Shown piece after piece: positions 14,287-22,516 of a DNA stretch of 29,045 nt. The position numbers and the translations under genes were made by a program. Position 1 is the first letter of the stretch, and every line of letters starts with the position of its first letter. The stretch is from positions 1 to 29,045 of IMG/VR virus record IMGVR_UViG_3300009702_000064; one strand, given 5' to 3'. The stretch is from a virus. The notes under the pieces are model-generated. The model searched no databases. It was not told the DNA's origin and saw nothing but the letters and a program-made list of their open reading frames with translations.

Positions 14287-14652
14287 GTGGCTATCGATAT
14301 CCCAAGAGATTTATTTGAATCCGTAGCCCCAAAATATATCGGCGATGCGCGCTTTGAAACTTTCAAGGCTATCGTTCTCGATACTATGGATGAAATTGTC
14401 TGGGGAACAAGTGCCCGTGTTCAATATGCTGCGGCCCTACTCATAGCCCATCAAATGGAAATTGCTGATCGAAATGGTGCCTCGGGAGAAATTAGCAAGC
14501 GCCGCCTTGGCGATGCCTCCATTGAATTTAATACGCCAAGCGGCTCTGGCGGTTCAAATATCCACGAGCTTAATTCGACAAGCTTTGGACGCGAACATCT
14601 TCGAATTCGCCGCACTATTATCCTTACGCCACAGGTGTCAGGATGCCAATAG
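14287..14652 (+). CDS. Head-tail adaptor (DUF4054-like)
   Basis: A 121-residue protein starting with GTG at 14287 after GGGGTAGGG. The pattern is that of DUF4054-family head completion proteins: an N-terminal helix region (LFESVAPKYIGDARFETF), a helix with Trp-Gly then ALLIAHQMEIA near 37-58, a Gly/Ser segment (GASGEISKRRLGDASIEF) and a closing LNSTSFGREHLRIRR. Members form a ring below the portal linking head and tail. Order relative to the capsid and neck genes agrees. It overlaps the next gene by ten bases. Confidence 0.72.
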   Translation: MAIDIPRDLFESVAPKYIGDARFETFKAIVLDTMDEIVWGTSARVQYAAALLIAHQMEIADRNGASGEISKRRLGDASIEFNTPSGSGGSNIHELNSTSFGREHLRIRRTIILTPQVSGCQ

Positions 14653-15119
14653 TTATTGAAGATATTGATCGAGGATATAAAAAGTTTTTGGCGCAACTTC
14701 GTCTAGCAAAGCGTGGGCCTATTGTAAAAATAGGTATCCAAGACGATGCCGGATTGCATGGTGATAGCGGGACTACGATAGCTGATATTGCTACTTTCAA
14801 TGAATTTGGCGCGCCAGGTGCTAATATTCCAGAACGTAGTTTTATTCGTTCTACTATGGATGAAAATAGGCAAGCCCTATTGAAGCTCAATAAAGAGCTT
14901 TTTTTTAAACTTGCAGAAGGGCGCATGACCACAAAACGCGCTCTAAATATTTTAGGTCTAAAAATTGTCACTCTAATTCGAAAGAAAATAACTGATCTAA
15001 AAGATCCGCCAAATAAGCCTGCCACCATTGCTCATAAAGGCTCAAGTAATCCGCTCATTGATACCGGTCTGATGCGGGCTAGCATTAGACATCGTGTAGA
15101 AATGGACGGTGATAAATGA
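14643..15119 (+). CDS. Neck / tail-completion protein (gp10/gpG-like)
   Basis: A 158-residue protein with the motif ADIATFNEFGAPGANIPERS followed by FIRSTMDE (about 47-74), a signature shared by HK97 gp10-like and Mu virion morphogenesis proteins that connect head and tail. GIQDDAGLHGDSG precedes it, and a helical basic middle part and the C-terminal LIDTGLMRASIRHRVE, typical of the family's last strand, follow. It overlaps both neighbours (10 bases upstream, ATGA-type downstream), which indicates coupled synthesis. Family assignment is by motif; exact ring position in the neck is inferred. Confidence 0.7.
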   Translation: MPIVIEDIDRGYKKFLAQLRLAKRGPIVKIGIQDDAGLHGDSGTTIADIATFNEFGAPGANIPERSFIRSTMDENRQALLKLNKELFFKLAEGRMTTKRALNILGLKIVTLIRKKITDLKDPPNKPATIAHKGSSNPLIDTGLMRASIRHRVEMDGDK

Positions 15120-15475
15120 GCAATGGATTAATTGGATATGCTTTAGGTGGTATTGAGATAAGCATTCAAAGATTCGAGAAAGGAGCATGGACAGGCGGGA
15201 AATTGCATTCTAAGCCCATGCCACCTTTCACGACTAAGGCAGTGGTTCAGCCTATGACAGGCCGAGACCTAGAAACTCTGCCCGAAGGTAGGCGCCAAGA
15301 TCATGTTATCAAACTTTATACGGATGTGCGCTTATTGGTCTCAGATGACCATGCCAAGGAACGCGCTGACGTGCTTACAATTGATGGAGAATTTTTCGAA
15401 GTTATCCATTCTGAGAATTGGCAAGGACTTGGTCTGACCCATCACAAAGCGTTTGCGGCAAGGGTCAAAAACTGA
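15116..15475 (+). CDS. Putative head-closure/neck protein
   Basis: A 119-residue beta-rich protein: GLIGYALGGIEISIQRFEKG at the start, VVQPMTGRDLETLPEGRRQD near 43-62, then ADVLTIDGEFFEVIHSENWQ. The central motif (VQP...GR..ETLPEGRR) is frequent in small proteins located between tail-completion and neck-terminator genes, where head-closure (stopper) rings are encoded. The start is in an ATGA overlap with the preceding gene, and its stop shares TGATG with the next. Assigned mainly by motif memory and position. Confidence 0.55.
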   Translation: MSNGLIGYALGGIEISIQRFEKGAWTGGKLHSKPMPPFTTKAVVQPMTGRDLETLPEGRRQDHVIKLYTDVRLLVSDDHAKERADVLTIDGEFFEVIHSENWQGLGLTHHKAFAARVKN

Positions 15476-16065
15476 TGGCCGATGAAAATATAAAAGACAT
15501 TTTCAATGAGATTCGGGAAATTATTTTAGCTTGGCTTTCAGAAGCAACCGATTTGACAGTTGTTATCGAGGGTGAGAGCGACCCCAGGCCCGATCCCCCT
15601 TTTGTATCCTTCAAAATGCTTACTGGCTTGGTAAAAATTGGCGGTCATGATGAACAAATTGCTGCCAATGCCACAGCTCCTTTTACCATTCGCAGTCACA
15701 GAGAATTTACTATCAGCGTCAATGCCGTAGGCAAGCCTGTTGGTAACTATGATGATCTAAGCGATAAGATAAGGGCTACCGATATTTTGACCGACGTCGA
15801 GCTTTCTTTGCAAAAGCCTACGGTCATTCAGCGTCTAAAAGATGCCGGGCTAGCCGTTATTCATTCCGATAGCATAGTCGATTTGTCGCAGATTATTGAA
15901 AATGAAACGGAGCCACGCGCCAAATTAGATATAATTCTTAGGCTTAGAATCGACCGCACTGATGACCCTGGTGTCATTGAGCATGTCCAATTGTCTGGTG
16001 CTTTTGACAGTGACATGGACGGTAACGCTGATGACATTATTTTTGGACCTACTGACATACCATAG
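15475..16065 (+). CDS. Neck terminator-like protein (LIC_12616 type)
   Basis: A 196-residue protein. The ATG at 15475 in the TGATG junction is the natural start; an in-frame upstream GTG/ATG-type extension lies inside the previous gene. It shows the pattern of the LIC_12616/phage neck-terminator family: an N-terminal helix (DIFNEIREIILAWLS), the PRPDPPFVSFKMLTGLVKIG segment near 37-56, a strand REFTISVNAVGK and a C-terminal domain with long strands (RAKLDIILRLRIDR). These proteins cap the tail tube and join it to the neck. It directly precedes the sheath gene, as expected. An acidic tail (DSDMDGNADD) could bind calcium. Confidence 0.65.
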   Translation: MADENIKDIFNEIREIILAWLSEATDLTVVIEGESDPRPDPPFVSFKMLTGLVKIGGHDEQIAANATAPFTIRSHREFTISVNAVGKPVGNYDDLSDKIRATDILTDVELSLQKPTVIQRLKDAGLAVIHSDSIVDLSQIIENETEPRAKLDIILRLRIDRTDDPGVIEHVQLSGAFDSDMDGNADDIIFGPTDIP

Positions 16066-16076
16066 GGAGTATCGCC

Positions 16077-17420
16077 ATGTCACTGGACAGCATCATTAAT
16101 GTAACTATCTCGCGGGAAACAAGCGTCCCGACCCGTAAAGGATTTGGGGCAGGCGCTTTTGTGAGTGCAGACGCGGTGTTTTCTGGATTTTACAAGGTCT
16201 ATTCCGATAATAATGAAGTAGTAAGCGATACTTTGGCCGGAGCAGATACCATAAAGGCAGCATCACTATATTTTGGGCAGGAAGTAAGACCTACAAAACT
16301 TTATGTCCTCAAAAAGGGCCAAGACCTTCCGCATATTCAGACAATTACTTTTGATAGTGATTTTGTTACAGGCAACAGTATCAGCATCGATATTGATGGA
16401 AATACTGTGGTTGTCCCATTCAATACTAATAGCAACACAACTTTGGCAGACCTGGCCACTGCAATTGCCGCAGAGGCAGGTGTAACCTCAGCCACAGATG
16501 ATGTAACTGCCAAATCAGTTACTTTTACGGGTGCTTCCATCAATACCGAAGTTGTAGTAGCAAATCTTGGTGTTACCGGCGGCGCTTCTCAGCCTACTGG
16601 TACACTGTCTTTGGTACAATATTTTGATGAGCTTTTGGATTACCCAGCATCGGTTACCAGAGCACAGAATATTGCTGGTGGCGATGATTGGTATGGCCTT
16701 GGCATTGCCTCCAAGGCAAAAGCTGATCAGGTGGCCATGGCTGCGGCCATTCGCCCACAAGTCAAGCTTTTCGCCTATTCTACTGATGCCGCAGAAGTGC
16801 TTGACCCAGCTGATTCTACCGATATCGGTAGCACGCTCAAGGCTTCTAGCGAGGATAGAAGCATTGGTCTTTATTCTGGTGATGCAGCTACTACACATCC
16901 TGAAATGGCCCTACTCGGTGGTCAGCTTCCAAAAGATCCCGGCTCCATTACTTGGGCCTATAAAACTTTGGTTGGGGTAACGGTAGATTCTTTGACGAGC
17001 ACTCAGAAAACTGCCGTGCTTGCCAAAAATCTCATGACATATACAACGGTTGCTGGTCTTAATATTACCGAAGATGGCAAGGTTGCTTCTGGCGAATGGA
17101 TCGACGTAATCCGGGGATCTGATTTCATTCAGGTTAGAATGAAGGAAGAAATTTTTACCGTCCTGGTGAATGCCGATAAAATCCCCTATACGGAAAAAGG
17201 GATTGCACAGGTTGAGACTGCCATGCGCGCTGTGCTTCAAACGGCAACGACTACAAATGGTATTCTTGCAGAAGATCCAGTTTTTACCATTACGACTCCA
17301 AAAGTATCAGAAATTTCTACAGTAGATAAGGGCAACCGCTTGCTGCCCAATGTCAAATTTGAAGGTACTTTAGCCGGTGCTATTCAAAAGGTAGCCATCG
17401 CGGGAACATTGGTACTTTAA
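16077..17420 (+). CDS. Contractile tail sheath protein (DUF3383 type)
   Basis: A 447-residue sheath subunit, which makes this phage a myovirus. N-terminal strands (IINVTISRETSVPTRKGFGA) and the region RPTKLYVLKKGQ fit the DUF3383 family. The core has YFDELLDYPASVTRAQNIAG, DDWYGLGIASKAKADQVAM and MALLGGQLPKDPGSITWAYK, and the C-terminus has EWIDVIRGSDFIQVRMKEEI and NRLLPNVKFEGTLAGAIQKV. An extra beta-sandwich appears inserted at about 86-175 (SISIDIDGNTVVVPFNTNSN, TTLADLATAIAAEAG), rich in Thr and Val; a similar type of domain occurs in the baseplate J protein. GGGAG lies upstream of the ATG. It is followed by the tube gene. High confidence. Confidence 0.88.
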   Translation: MSLDSIINVTISRETSVPTRKGFGAGAFVSADAVFSGFYKVYSDNNEVVSDTLAGADTIKAASLYFGQEVRPTKLYVLKKGQDLPHIQTITFDSDFVTGNSISIDIDGNTVVVPFNTNSNTTLADLATAIAAEAGVTSATDDVTAKSVTFTGASINTEVVVANLGVTGGASQPTGTLSLVQYFDELLDYPASVTRAQNIAGGDDWYGLGIASKAKADQVAMAAAIRPQVKLFAYSTDAAEVLDPADSTDIGSTLKASSEDRSIGLYSGDAATTHPEMALLGGQLPKDPGSITWAYKTLVGVTVDSLTSTQKTAVLAKNLMTYTTVAGLNITEDGKVASGEWIDVIRGSDFIQVRMKEEIFTVLVNADKIPYTEKGIAQVETAMRAVLQTATTTNGILAEDPVFTITTPKVSEISTVDKGNRLLPNVKFEGTLAGAIQKVAIAGTLVL

Positions 17421-17449
17421 GCAGACATTCTAAAGAAAGGGGTTAGAAG

Positions 17450-17884
17450 ATGGGTAACGCTAAAACATATGATCCCGACGAGGTATCCATTGTCATTGGT
17501 GGGCATATCGTTAGCGGATTTGCCGATGGAACTTTCATCAACGTGGCGCGTAATAATGATACCTATAGCCGTGTTGGTGGCGCAGACGGTGAACAAGTAA
17601 GAGCTAAGACAAATGACAGAAGCGGCAAATTTACGCTGACGCTATTACAGACAAGCTTATCCAATGCAGTTTTGCAGGGTTTTGCGGCTGCTGATGAACT
17701 TAACAATGGCGGGAAAGTAGCCGTTGCCGTTAAAGACAATAATGGCAGCGAGATTGCAGCCGCGGCTCAAGCTTGGATTGTCAAGCCTGCGGATAGGGGC
17801 ATGGGTAAAGATGTTGGCAATAGAGAATGGACTCTTGAGACTGGTGAATTGATTCTAACAGGCGGCGGCACAGACGCCGCTTAA
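17450..17884 (+). CDS. Tail tube protein (DUF3277-like)
   Basis: A 144-residue protein forming the inner tube. The start MGNAKTYDPDEVSIVIGGHI, then GFADGTFINVARNNDTYSR, GKFTLTLLQTSLSNAVLQ and the C-terminal NREWTLETGELILTGGG match the DUF3277/Phage_tube_2 pattern: two beta layers with a loop and long C-terminal strand. AGAAAGGGG lies upstream. It sits between the sheath and the tail chaperone, the standard order for myoviruses, and its length is normal. Confidence 0.85.
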   Translation: MGNAKTYDPDEVSIVIGGHIVSGFADGTFINVARNNDTYSRVGGADGEQVRAKTNDRSGKFTLTLLQTSLSNAVLQGFAAADELNNGGKVAVAVKDNNGSEIAAAAQAWIVKPADRGMGKDVGNREWTLETGELILTGGGTDAA

Positions 17885-17907
17885 ATAAATAGTAGAAGGG
17901 TCCGCAA

Positions 17908-18351
17908 ATGAGAACCAGCGAGACATTTCGCGTAGGCGATATTGAATATCAAGTCAATATGTGGAGCCCGGATAAGGCAATTGAGGACTTAGCTTGGCTA
18001 ATCAAGCTTTGCGGTGAGAGTATCACAAGCCTTTTTGTCCAAGTTGACTCGGTAAAAGACCTTTTAGATATGGATGTTGATTTCCAACTTCTGGCGCCAG
18101 CCATTAAAGAGCTTTTTACTAAGCTCAATGAAAAAGAAGTATCTTTGAAAGTGCGCAGTTTTTGCGATGGGCTTCATGCCAATGGTGTGAAGGTCCAATA
18201 TGAAACTTATTTCATGGGCCGCATCGGCCACCTAATGAAAGTGGTTTTGCAAATTCTTAAGGCACAATATAAAGATTTTTTCGACGGCACTCCCGAGGTA
18301 CTAAAAAGCACTCCGGGAGTGCGGGTAACGGCTTCGACCCCGGCCAATTAA
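17908..18351 (+). CDS. Tail assembly chaperone, short form
   Basis: The 147-residue product of normal termination at 18351. It begins MRTSETFRVGDIEYQVNMWS and continues with a helical part (DLAWLIKLCGESITSLFVQV; LKVRSFCDGLHANGVKVQYE). Lambda gpG-type chaperones coat the tape measure protein before tube growth and are absent from the virion. Its position between tube and tape measure, plus the frameshift signal near its end, defines the role more than its own sequence does. AGAAGGG serves as the ribosome binding site. Confidence 0.8.
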   Translation: MRTSETFRVGDIEYQVNMWSPDKAIEDLAWLIKLCGESITSLFVQVDSVKDLLDMDVDFQLLAPAIKELFTKLNEKEVSLKVRSFCDGLHANGVKVQYETYFMGRIGHLMKVVLQILKAQYKDFFDGTPEVLKSTPGVRVTASTPAN

Positions 18352-18530
18352 ATATCAGCCTTTTTAAATGGAGACTGGTAGGTCGCAAGATTTGTACTCT
18401 GGCTGAATATGATACCCATTACTCTTTAAAAGATGCATTAGATGCACATGAGTATTTGGATGTTGTCGATGAAGCCGAGGCACATGAGCGAAAACGTCAT
18501 GAAGCCGAAATGCAGGCCATAAGAAAATAG
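17908..18530 (+). CDS. Tail assembly chaperone, -1 frameshift fusion (G-T type)
   Basis: A predicted 207-residue long form made by a -1 shift at 18276-18282. The first 125 codons come from the short-form frame; the next 82 come from the -1 frame, which is open from 18282 to the TAG at 18528. The added part reads FDPGQLNISLFKWRLVGRK and DTHYSLKDALDAHEYLDVVD, ending in a charged helix (EAEAHERKRHEAEMQAIRK). This is the C-terminal extension typical of frameshifted chaperones (lambda gpGT). The extension has no start codon or ribosome binding site of its own, and without the shift 190 bases before the tape measure gene would be empty. It ends 12 bases before that gene. Confidence 0.85.
18276..18322 (+). 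promoter_or_regulatory. Programmed -1 frameshift signal (slippery site and stem)
   Basis: T TTT TTC (18276-18282) is phased in the chaperone frame so both tRNAs can slip back one base. After a 4-base spacer, GCACTCCCG (18287-18295) pairs perfectly with CGGGAGTGC (18314-18322), a 9-bp stem with an 18-base loop. A competing 6-bp hairpin, GCACTC-CGG-GAGTGC, uses the same right arm, so two mutually exclusive structures are possible. Confidence 0.8.
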
Positions 18531-18542
18531 GAAGGGAATCCT

Positions 18543-20591
18543 ATGGCAACGGTACGTGAGATAGTAACCCGGTGGGGCTTCCACGTTGACGATAGGCCGT
18601 TGCAGAGAATGGACAGGCGCATTAATAAGGTCAAAAATGATCTTAGGGGCCTCGGGAGTTTAACAAGCAAAATCGGATTAGCCTATGCTGGCTTGGGCGC
18701 TGGCATAGGCTTTTTGCTTAAAAAGGCCGGTGATTTTGAGCAAATTCAGATTGCTTTCGAAGTTCTTTTACAGAGTGTTGGCAAGGCTAAGACGTTAACC
18801 AAAGATCTTCTAGATTTTGCAATAAAAACTCCTTTTCGAATTGGTGATGTATTCAAGGGAGCAAAGCAACTATTAGCCTATAATATAGCATCAGAAAAAT
18901 TAATCCCTACCCTAACAGCTTTGGGCAATGTGGCGGCTGGCGTAGGAAAAGATAAGCTACCAAATCTAATCCTAGCCTTTGGGCAGGTAGCAACAGCTGG
19001 CAAATTAAGAGGTCAAGAAATACGTCAATTTACAGAGGCCGGTGTCCCTATTCTTGAGGCGGTAGCTAAGGAAATGGGCGTCGCACAGGATGCTGTGCAA
19101 GGTCTTGTTTCAAAAGGTGCCGTAAAATTTGCGACTGTAGAGGCAGCATTACAGAATTTAGCAAATGGCTCTGGACGTTTTACGGGCCTTATGGAAAAAC
19201 AAAGTCACACACTCCTTGGTGTGTGGTCGAATTTCCAGGATTTAATACAGCTAACAAGTATAACCATTGGTAACTCTTTGCTTCCAGAAGCAAAGGGTTA
19301 TTTGAATATAGCCATCAAATGGGTTGAAGCTAATAAAAAACTAGTCCAATCGAAAGTAATTGGCTTCATTCGTGTTGTAGTAAATGGCATGAAACAAATG
19401 GTTAAAGTAGGCTTAGCCATTGGGCATGTTCTAGGCGCTGCAATAACTGCATTAGGGGGTTTTGAAAATGCTGCGCGCTTAGCAACGACTGCCCTAACAC
19501 TTTTTGTGGCGGTGCGAGTATTAGGATTTTTTGGGGATATAGGCATAGCCGCTCTTAGCGCTGCAAAAAATTTAGGAATGTTTATTCTACAGTCTAGATC
19601 AGCTGCTTTTGCCCTTCTTTCACTTAAAGCAACAGCCCTTGCCATACCTTTAGCTATAGGCGCGGCGCTTGCGGGGATTTTTCTCCTAATCGAAGATGTT
19701 ATAGCCTTTTTCCAGGGTCGGGATTCCTTGGTTGGGCGGCTCATAAATAACTTTGATGAGGGCGCGCCAAAATTTCTCAAGGCTCTAGATAATTTTGAGC
19801 AAAAGATTGTCGGCAAGGTTAAAGAAATAGTAGGCAAAATAACGGAATTTCTAACCGCTGATGCCTTTGCACCAGATAGGCAGAAACTAGCAGAAGCGCT
19901 ATTATCGGCTCTTGATATCGCCCTTCAAACATCTGCCGTTTTGACAAGAATTGGTTTTAAAATCGGTGAAGCCATTTTTGATGGCATTGTGGAAGTATTT
20001 GCCAATCGAGCCCCACTGCTTGCTTCGGCCTTGGGGATAACGTCAAAAAAGAATCAAAAGAAAAAATTCGATCTAAAACAGCATGAAAATCAAGTAGGAC
20101 AAGCCGCTGATTTTATCAAGCGCTTTGGGCTAGAGCAGACTTCACAAGTATTTCCTCTTGAAGTAATTTCACAGGCTCAAAAGCTTGTGGAATCCCAATC
20201 TTCTTTCAGCGGAAATCCTTCTATACAAAAAGCTCTAAAACAATTTAGTAACCCCAAATCTCCCCTGTTCAACCCTAATTTAGTTTCAGCATTAAAAAAT
20301 GGTTCTATAACCATGCAAGAATTGCAGCAAAAAGGTGTTGCTAGTGGTCTAAACAGACTGCGTCGTGAAACGGGATTCAATGTTAGGAGCCTATTGCCTG
20401 GCTTATCAGGCAAGCTAGGCGGTGGCGCTGGTGGCGGGAATCCCGTCAATGTAAGCAATGTTGTCAATATAAACGGGACAAATCTTAGCGAAGACCAATT
20501 GAAAAATGCTGTTGGGGGCGCGCTCAAAGAATCCATGGATAACACCATGCGTGAGAGCCATAGGACTTTGAAACCGGCTATAGCCGAATAA
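18543..20591 (+). CDS. Tail tape measure protein
   Basis: A 682-residue protein that sets tail length and is ejected during infection. Residues 1 to about 230 carry the tape-measure N-terminal domain: GDFEQIQIAFEVLLQSVGKA, KTPFRIGDVFKGAKQLLAYN, LRGQEIRQFTEAGVPILEAV and ANGSGRFTGLMEKQSHTLLG. Hydrophobic segments at about 44-60 and across 280-395 (for example AIPLAIGAALAGIFLLIEDV) may insert in the host membrane on DNA entry. The C-terminal part is Gln/Ser-rich, then NPVNVSNVVNINGTNLSEDQ and a final helix, a usual end for the family. AGGAAGGG lies nine bases before the ATG. A length of 682 residues predicts a tail of roughly 100 nm by the usual 1.5 angstrom per residue rule. Confidence 0.9.
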   Translation: MATVREIVTRWGFHVDDRPLQRMDRRINKVKNDLRGLGSLTSKIGLAYAGLGAGIGFLLKKAGDFEQIQIAFEVLLQSVGKAKTLTKDLLDFAIKTPFRIGDVFKGAKQLLAYNIASEKLIPTLTALGNVAAGVGKDKLPNLILAFGQVATAGKLRGQEIRQFTEAGVPILEAVAKEMGVAQDAVQGLVSKGAVKFATVEAALQNLANGSGRFTGLMEKQSHTLLGVWSNFQDLIQLTSITIGNSLLPEAKGYLNIAIKWVEANKKLVQSKVIGFIRVVVNGMKQMVKVGLAIGHVLGAAITALGGFENAARLATTALTLFVAVRVLGFFGDIGIAALSAAKNLGMFILQSRSAAFALLSLKATALAIPLAIGAALAGIFLLIEDVIAFFQGRDSLVGRLINNFDEGAPKFLKALDNFEQKIVGKVKEIVGKITEFLTADAFAPDRQKLAEALLSALDIALQTSAVLTRIGFKIGEAIFDGIVEVFANRAPLLASALGITSKKNQKKKFDLKQHENQVGQAADFIKRFGLEQTSQVFPLEVISQAQKLVESQSSFSGNPSIQKALKQFSNPKSPLFNPNLVSALKNGSITMQELQQKGVASGLNRLRRETGFNVRSLLPGLSGKLGGGAGGGNPVNVSNVVNINGTNLSEDQLKNAVGGALKESMDNTMRESHRTLKPAIAE

Positions 20592-20599
20592 GGTTAGCT

Positions 20600-21391
20600 A
20601 TGAGTATTTTAGGATTTATAACCGGAGGGCAACCGCAAAGGGTTACCATCGGGCGTATTGATGAGGATGGGCCCTCACCCCGCCTTGAGCTTGATGCGGC
20701 CCTCAGACTTGTTCCGTCTCGCAGCGTCACAATATCAAAAAATCCGGTAGAATCCGGCGCCGATATTACAGACCATGCCAAGCTTGAAAATCTAGTCTTT
20801 TCCCTCGATGGTTTTGTTAGCGAAGATGATATGAACATTTTCGCATCATTCGTTAGCAGCATTGGGGCAGGTGCTATTGGCACTGCTACAGGTGGAACGG
20901 GAGGACCTTTTGCGGGTTTTGTCTCAACTGCTGGTTCCGCCGCTATTTTGTCTGAGGCCACAAACCTAGCCCTTTCACCGGATATTCCGCCTAGTGCTGG
21001 TCTTGCATCACAGGTGGCAAATAGGGCGCCTGGTGACCGTGACTTTCCGCGCAAGGTCCACAATTTTTTACTTGCTTTGCAACAAGACCGTGCCCTTGTG
21101 AGCGTAACATCGAGAATGCAAGTTCTTACAAATCTTATTATTACTCAGTATTCCGCTCCGCAAGATATTCAAGATGGAAGATCTTTGCGATTTTCCATGC
21201 AGCTCGAACAAATTCAGATTGTTAATAGCGCCACTGTTCAGGTCCCCGAAAATATTTTGGATAAAGCGGTATCAGCTTCGGCAGCTAGTAAGGCCAATCT
21301 TGGAAAACAGGCCACACAAGCTGCGTCGGCGGCGCAGTCTAATAATGCCAGCCTAGCAGCACAACTTGTTGATTCATTGTCGGGGGGCTGA
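20600..21391 (+). CDS. Dit-like baseplate protein
   Basis: A 263-residue protein downstream of the tape measure. The N-terminal half has LDAALRLVPSRSVTISKNPV followed by ESGADITDHAKLENLVFSLD, the pattern of phage Dit-like N-terminal domains (…V.GADITDH...…P..L...G). A Gly/Ala-rich segment (about 95-125, SSIGAGAIGTATGGTGG) interrupts it, then the domain resumes with FLLALQQDRALVSVTSRMQV and a final strand region. The last 40 residues are Ala/Ser/Gln-rich and probably disordered. Dit proteins form the ring linking tail tube and baseplate hub. Start ATG at 20600 is nine bases after the previous stop. Confidence 0.7.
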   Translation: MSILGFITGGQPQRVTIGRIDEDGPSPRLELDAALRLVPSRSVTISKNPVESGADITDHAKLENLVFSLDGFVSEDDMNIFASFVSSIGAGAIGTATGGTGGPFAGFVSTAGSAAILSEATNLALSPDIPPSAGLASQVANRAPGDRDFPRKVHNFLLALQQDRALVSVTSRMQVLTNLIITQYSAPQDIQDGRSLRFSMQLEQIQIVNSATVQVPENILDKAVSASAASKANLGKQATQAASAAQSNNASLAAQLVDSLSGG

Positions 21392-21392
21392 T

Positions 21393-21713
21393 TTGAGCAC
21401 TTTGGTAATGCCGGTTAGGTCAGATATTCCGGCTTATGATATGCAAGTTGAACTAGAATCGCGGCTATATAATATGACCGTTCGATATGACACGCGCATG
21501 TCTCGCTGGATTTTGGATATTTATGATGAAAATAGCTCTCCTATCATTGTGGGCGTTCCTATATTGACGAAAATTCCTTTGCTAAGGCGCTTCAAGGATA
21601 CCAGGCTGCCGCCAGGTGATTTGATTGCCCTCGATGAATCGGGAGAAGATAAGCAGGCAGCGCGTGATGATTTAGGGAATGACGTTAAGCTATTTTATGT
21701 TGAGTCGGTATGA
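21393..21713 (+). CDS. Baseplate protein, Pam3 gp18-like
   Basis: A protein of about 106 residues. The TTG at 21393 is preferred because GGGGGG lies five bases upstream; an ATG at 21408 is possible. The core YDMQVELESRLYNMTVRYDT, SRWILDIYDENSSPIIVGVP and LLRRFKDTRLPPGDLIALDE matches the small family named after cyanophage Pam3 gp18 (beta barrel with a conserved RLPPG near the end), found in simple contractile baseplates. It sits two bases after the Dit-like gene and overlaps the hub gene by four bases. Family assignment is good; its precise place in the hub is taken from related phages. Confidence 0.72.
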   Translation: MSTLVMPVRSDIPAYDMQVELESRLYNMTVRYDTRMSRWILDIYDENSSPIIVGVPILTKIPLLRRFKDTRLPPGDLIALDESGEDKQAARDDLGNDVKLFYVESV

Positions 21714-22516
21714 GCAAGCAATTTATCAGAATTGCTAATTTAACAGCCTTTACCAAGCAAGGGATTGGTAAGGATTTTACAGGTCTGCGCATACAATTCA
21801 CTATTGATAAAACGAGTGAATCATCGGCTAACAAATCGGTAATAAAGGTATTCAATCTGAACGGTGATTCCCGTCGATTTCTTGAAGGAAAGGATATGTC
21901 AGTTAGCCTTAAGGCAGGCTATCCTCAGGCCATTGAGCAAATTTTTCTAGGAGATATTGCCAAGGCCATATCCATTAGGCAATCACCAGATTGGCTTACA
22001 AGGATAGAATGCGGGGATGGTGAAAAGAAGCTAACGACATCCCATATTGAAAAAAGCTGGTCAGCCGGGACTCCCTTTCAGGCCATTATTCAGCAAGCTA
22101 TAGCAGGACTAGGCTTATCGTTAGGGCCACAAACTATAGCTGTTACAGACTCGGCCCTTGGGGGTTTTTCTTTCTCGGGTAAAGCCAAAGACTTGATCGA
22201 TAAGCTAGCTAAGCGTTTTGGCTTCGGCTGGTCTGTTCAGGACGGTGCCGTGCAAATTGTTCCAGATGGTGAGACCACACTAGAGACAGCTGTGGTTATA
22301 AGTCCAACTACTGGCCTAATTAGTAACATCATCAAGACCGATAAGGGTATCGAATTCACAAATCTATTAAATTCGAAGCTTAGGCCGGGGCGTCTTATCA
22401 GTGTAATCGGAACAAATGAAAATAATGGCTTTTTTAAATGCCGAAAAGTTGTGATGCAGGGTGATACTCATGACGGACCTTGGTTTTCCAAGGTAGAAGC
22501 GGAGTCATTCAAATGA
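21710..22516 (+). CDS. Baseplate hub protein (gpD/gp27-like)
   Basis: A 268-residue hub subunit. The N-terminal barrel contains GLRIQFTIDKTSESSANKSV followed by IKVFNLNGDSRRFLEGKDMS, a hallmark of hub proteins in this type of phage. The middle has a domain with SAGTPFQAIIQQAIAGLGLS and DLIDKLAKRFGFGWSVQDGA, similar to Mu gp44/P2 gpD second domains. The C-terminus closes with LLNSKLRPGRLISVIGTNEN. Trimers bind the tube below and the spike above. It overlaps both neighbours (ATGA junctions). The hub call is strong from the TSE-S-NK-.I.VFNL motif and gene order. Confidence 0.78.
   Translation: MSKQFIRIANLTAFTKQGIGKDFTGLRIQFTIDKTSESSANKSVIKVFNLNGDSRRFLEGKDMSVSLKAGYPQAIEQIFLGDIAKAISIRQSPDWLTRIECGDGEKKLTTSHIEKSWSAGTPFQAIIQQAIAGLGLSLGPQTIAVTDSALGGFSFSGKAKDLIDKLAKRFGFGWSVQDGAVQIVPDGETTLETAVVISPTTGLISNIIKTDKGIEFTNLLNSKLRPGRLISVIGTNENNGFFKCRKVVMQGDTHDGPWFSKVEAESFK

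Noticed and set aside
16816-16831. Perfect 16-bp palindrome CTACCGATATCGGTAG in the sheath gene, followed by a 7-bp hairpin at 16842-16862
   Set aside because: A palindrome of this length is expected by chance about once in two or three windows of this size, and the codons are ordinary.
19206-19225. 7-bp hairpin CACACAC/GTGTGTG in the tape measure gene
   Set aside because: Short dinucleotide-type repeat in a conserved coding motif; no regulatory context.
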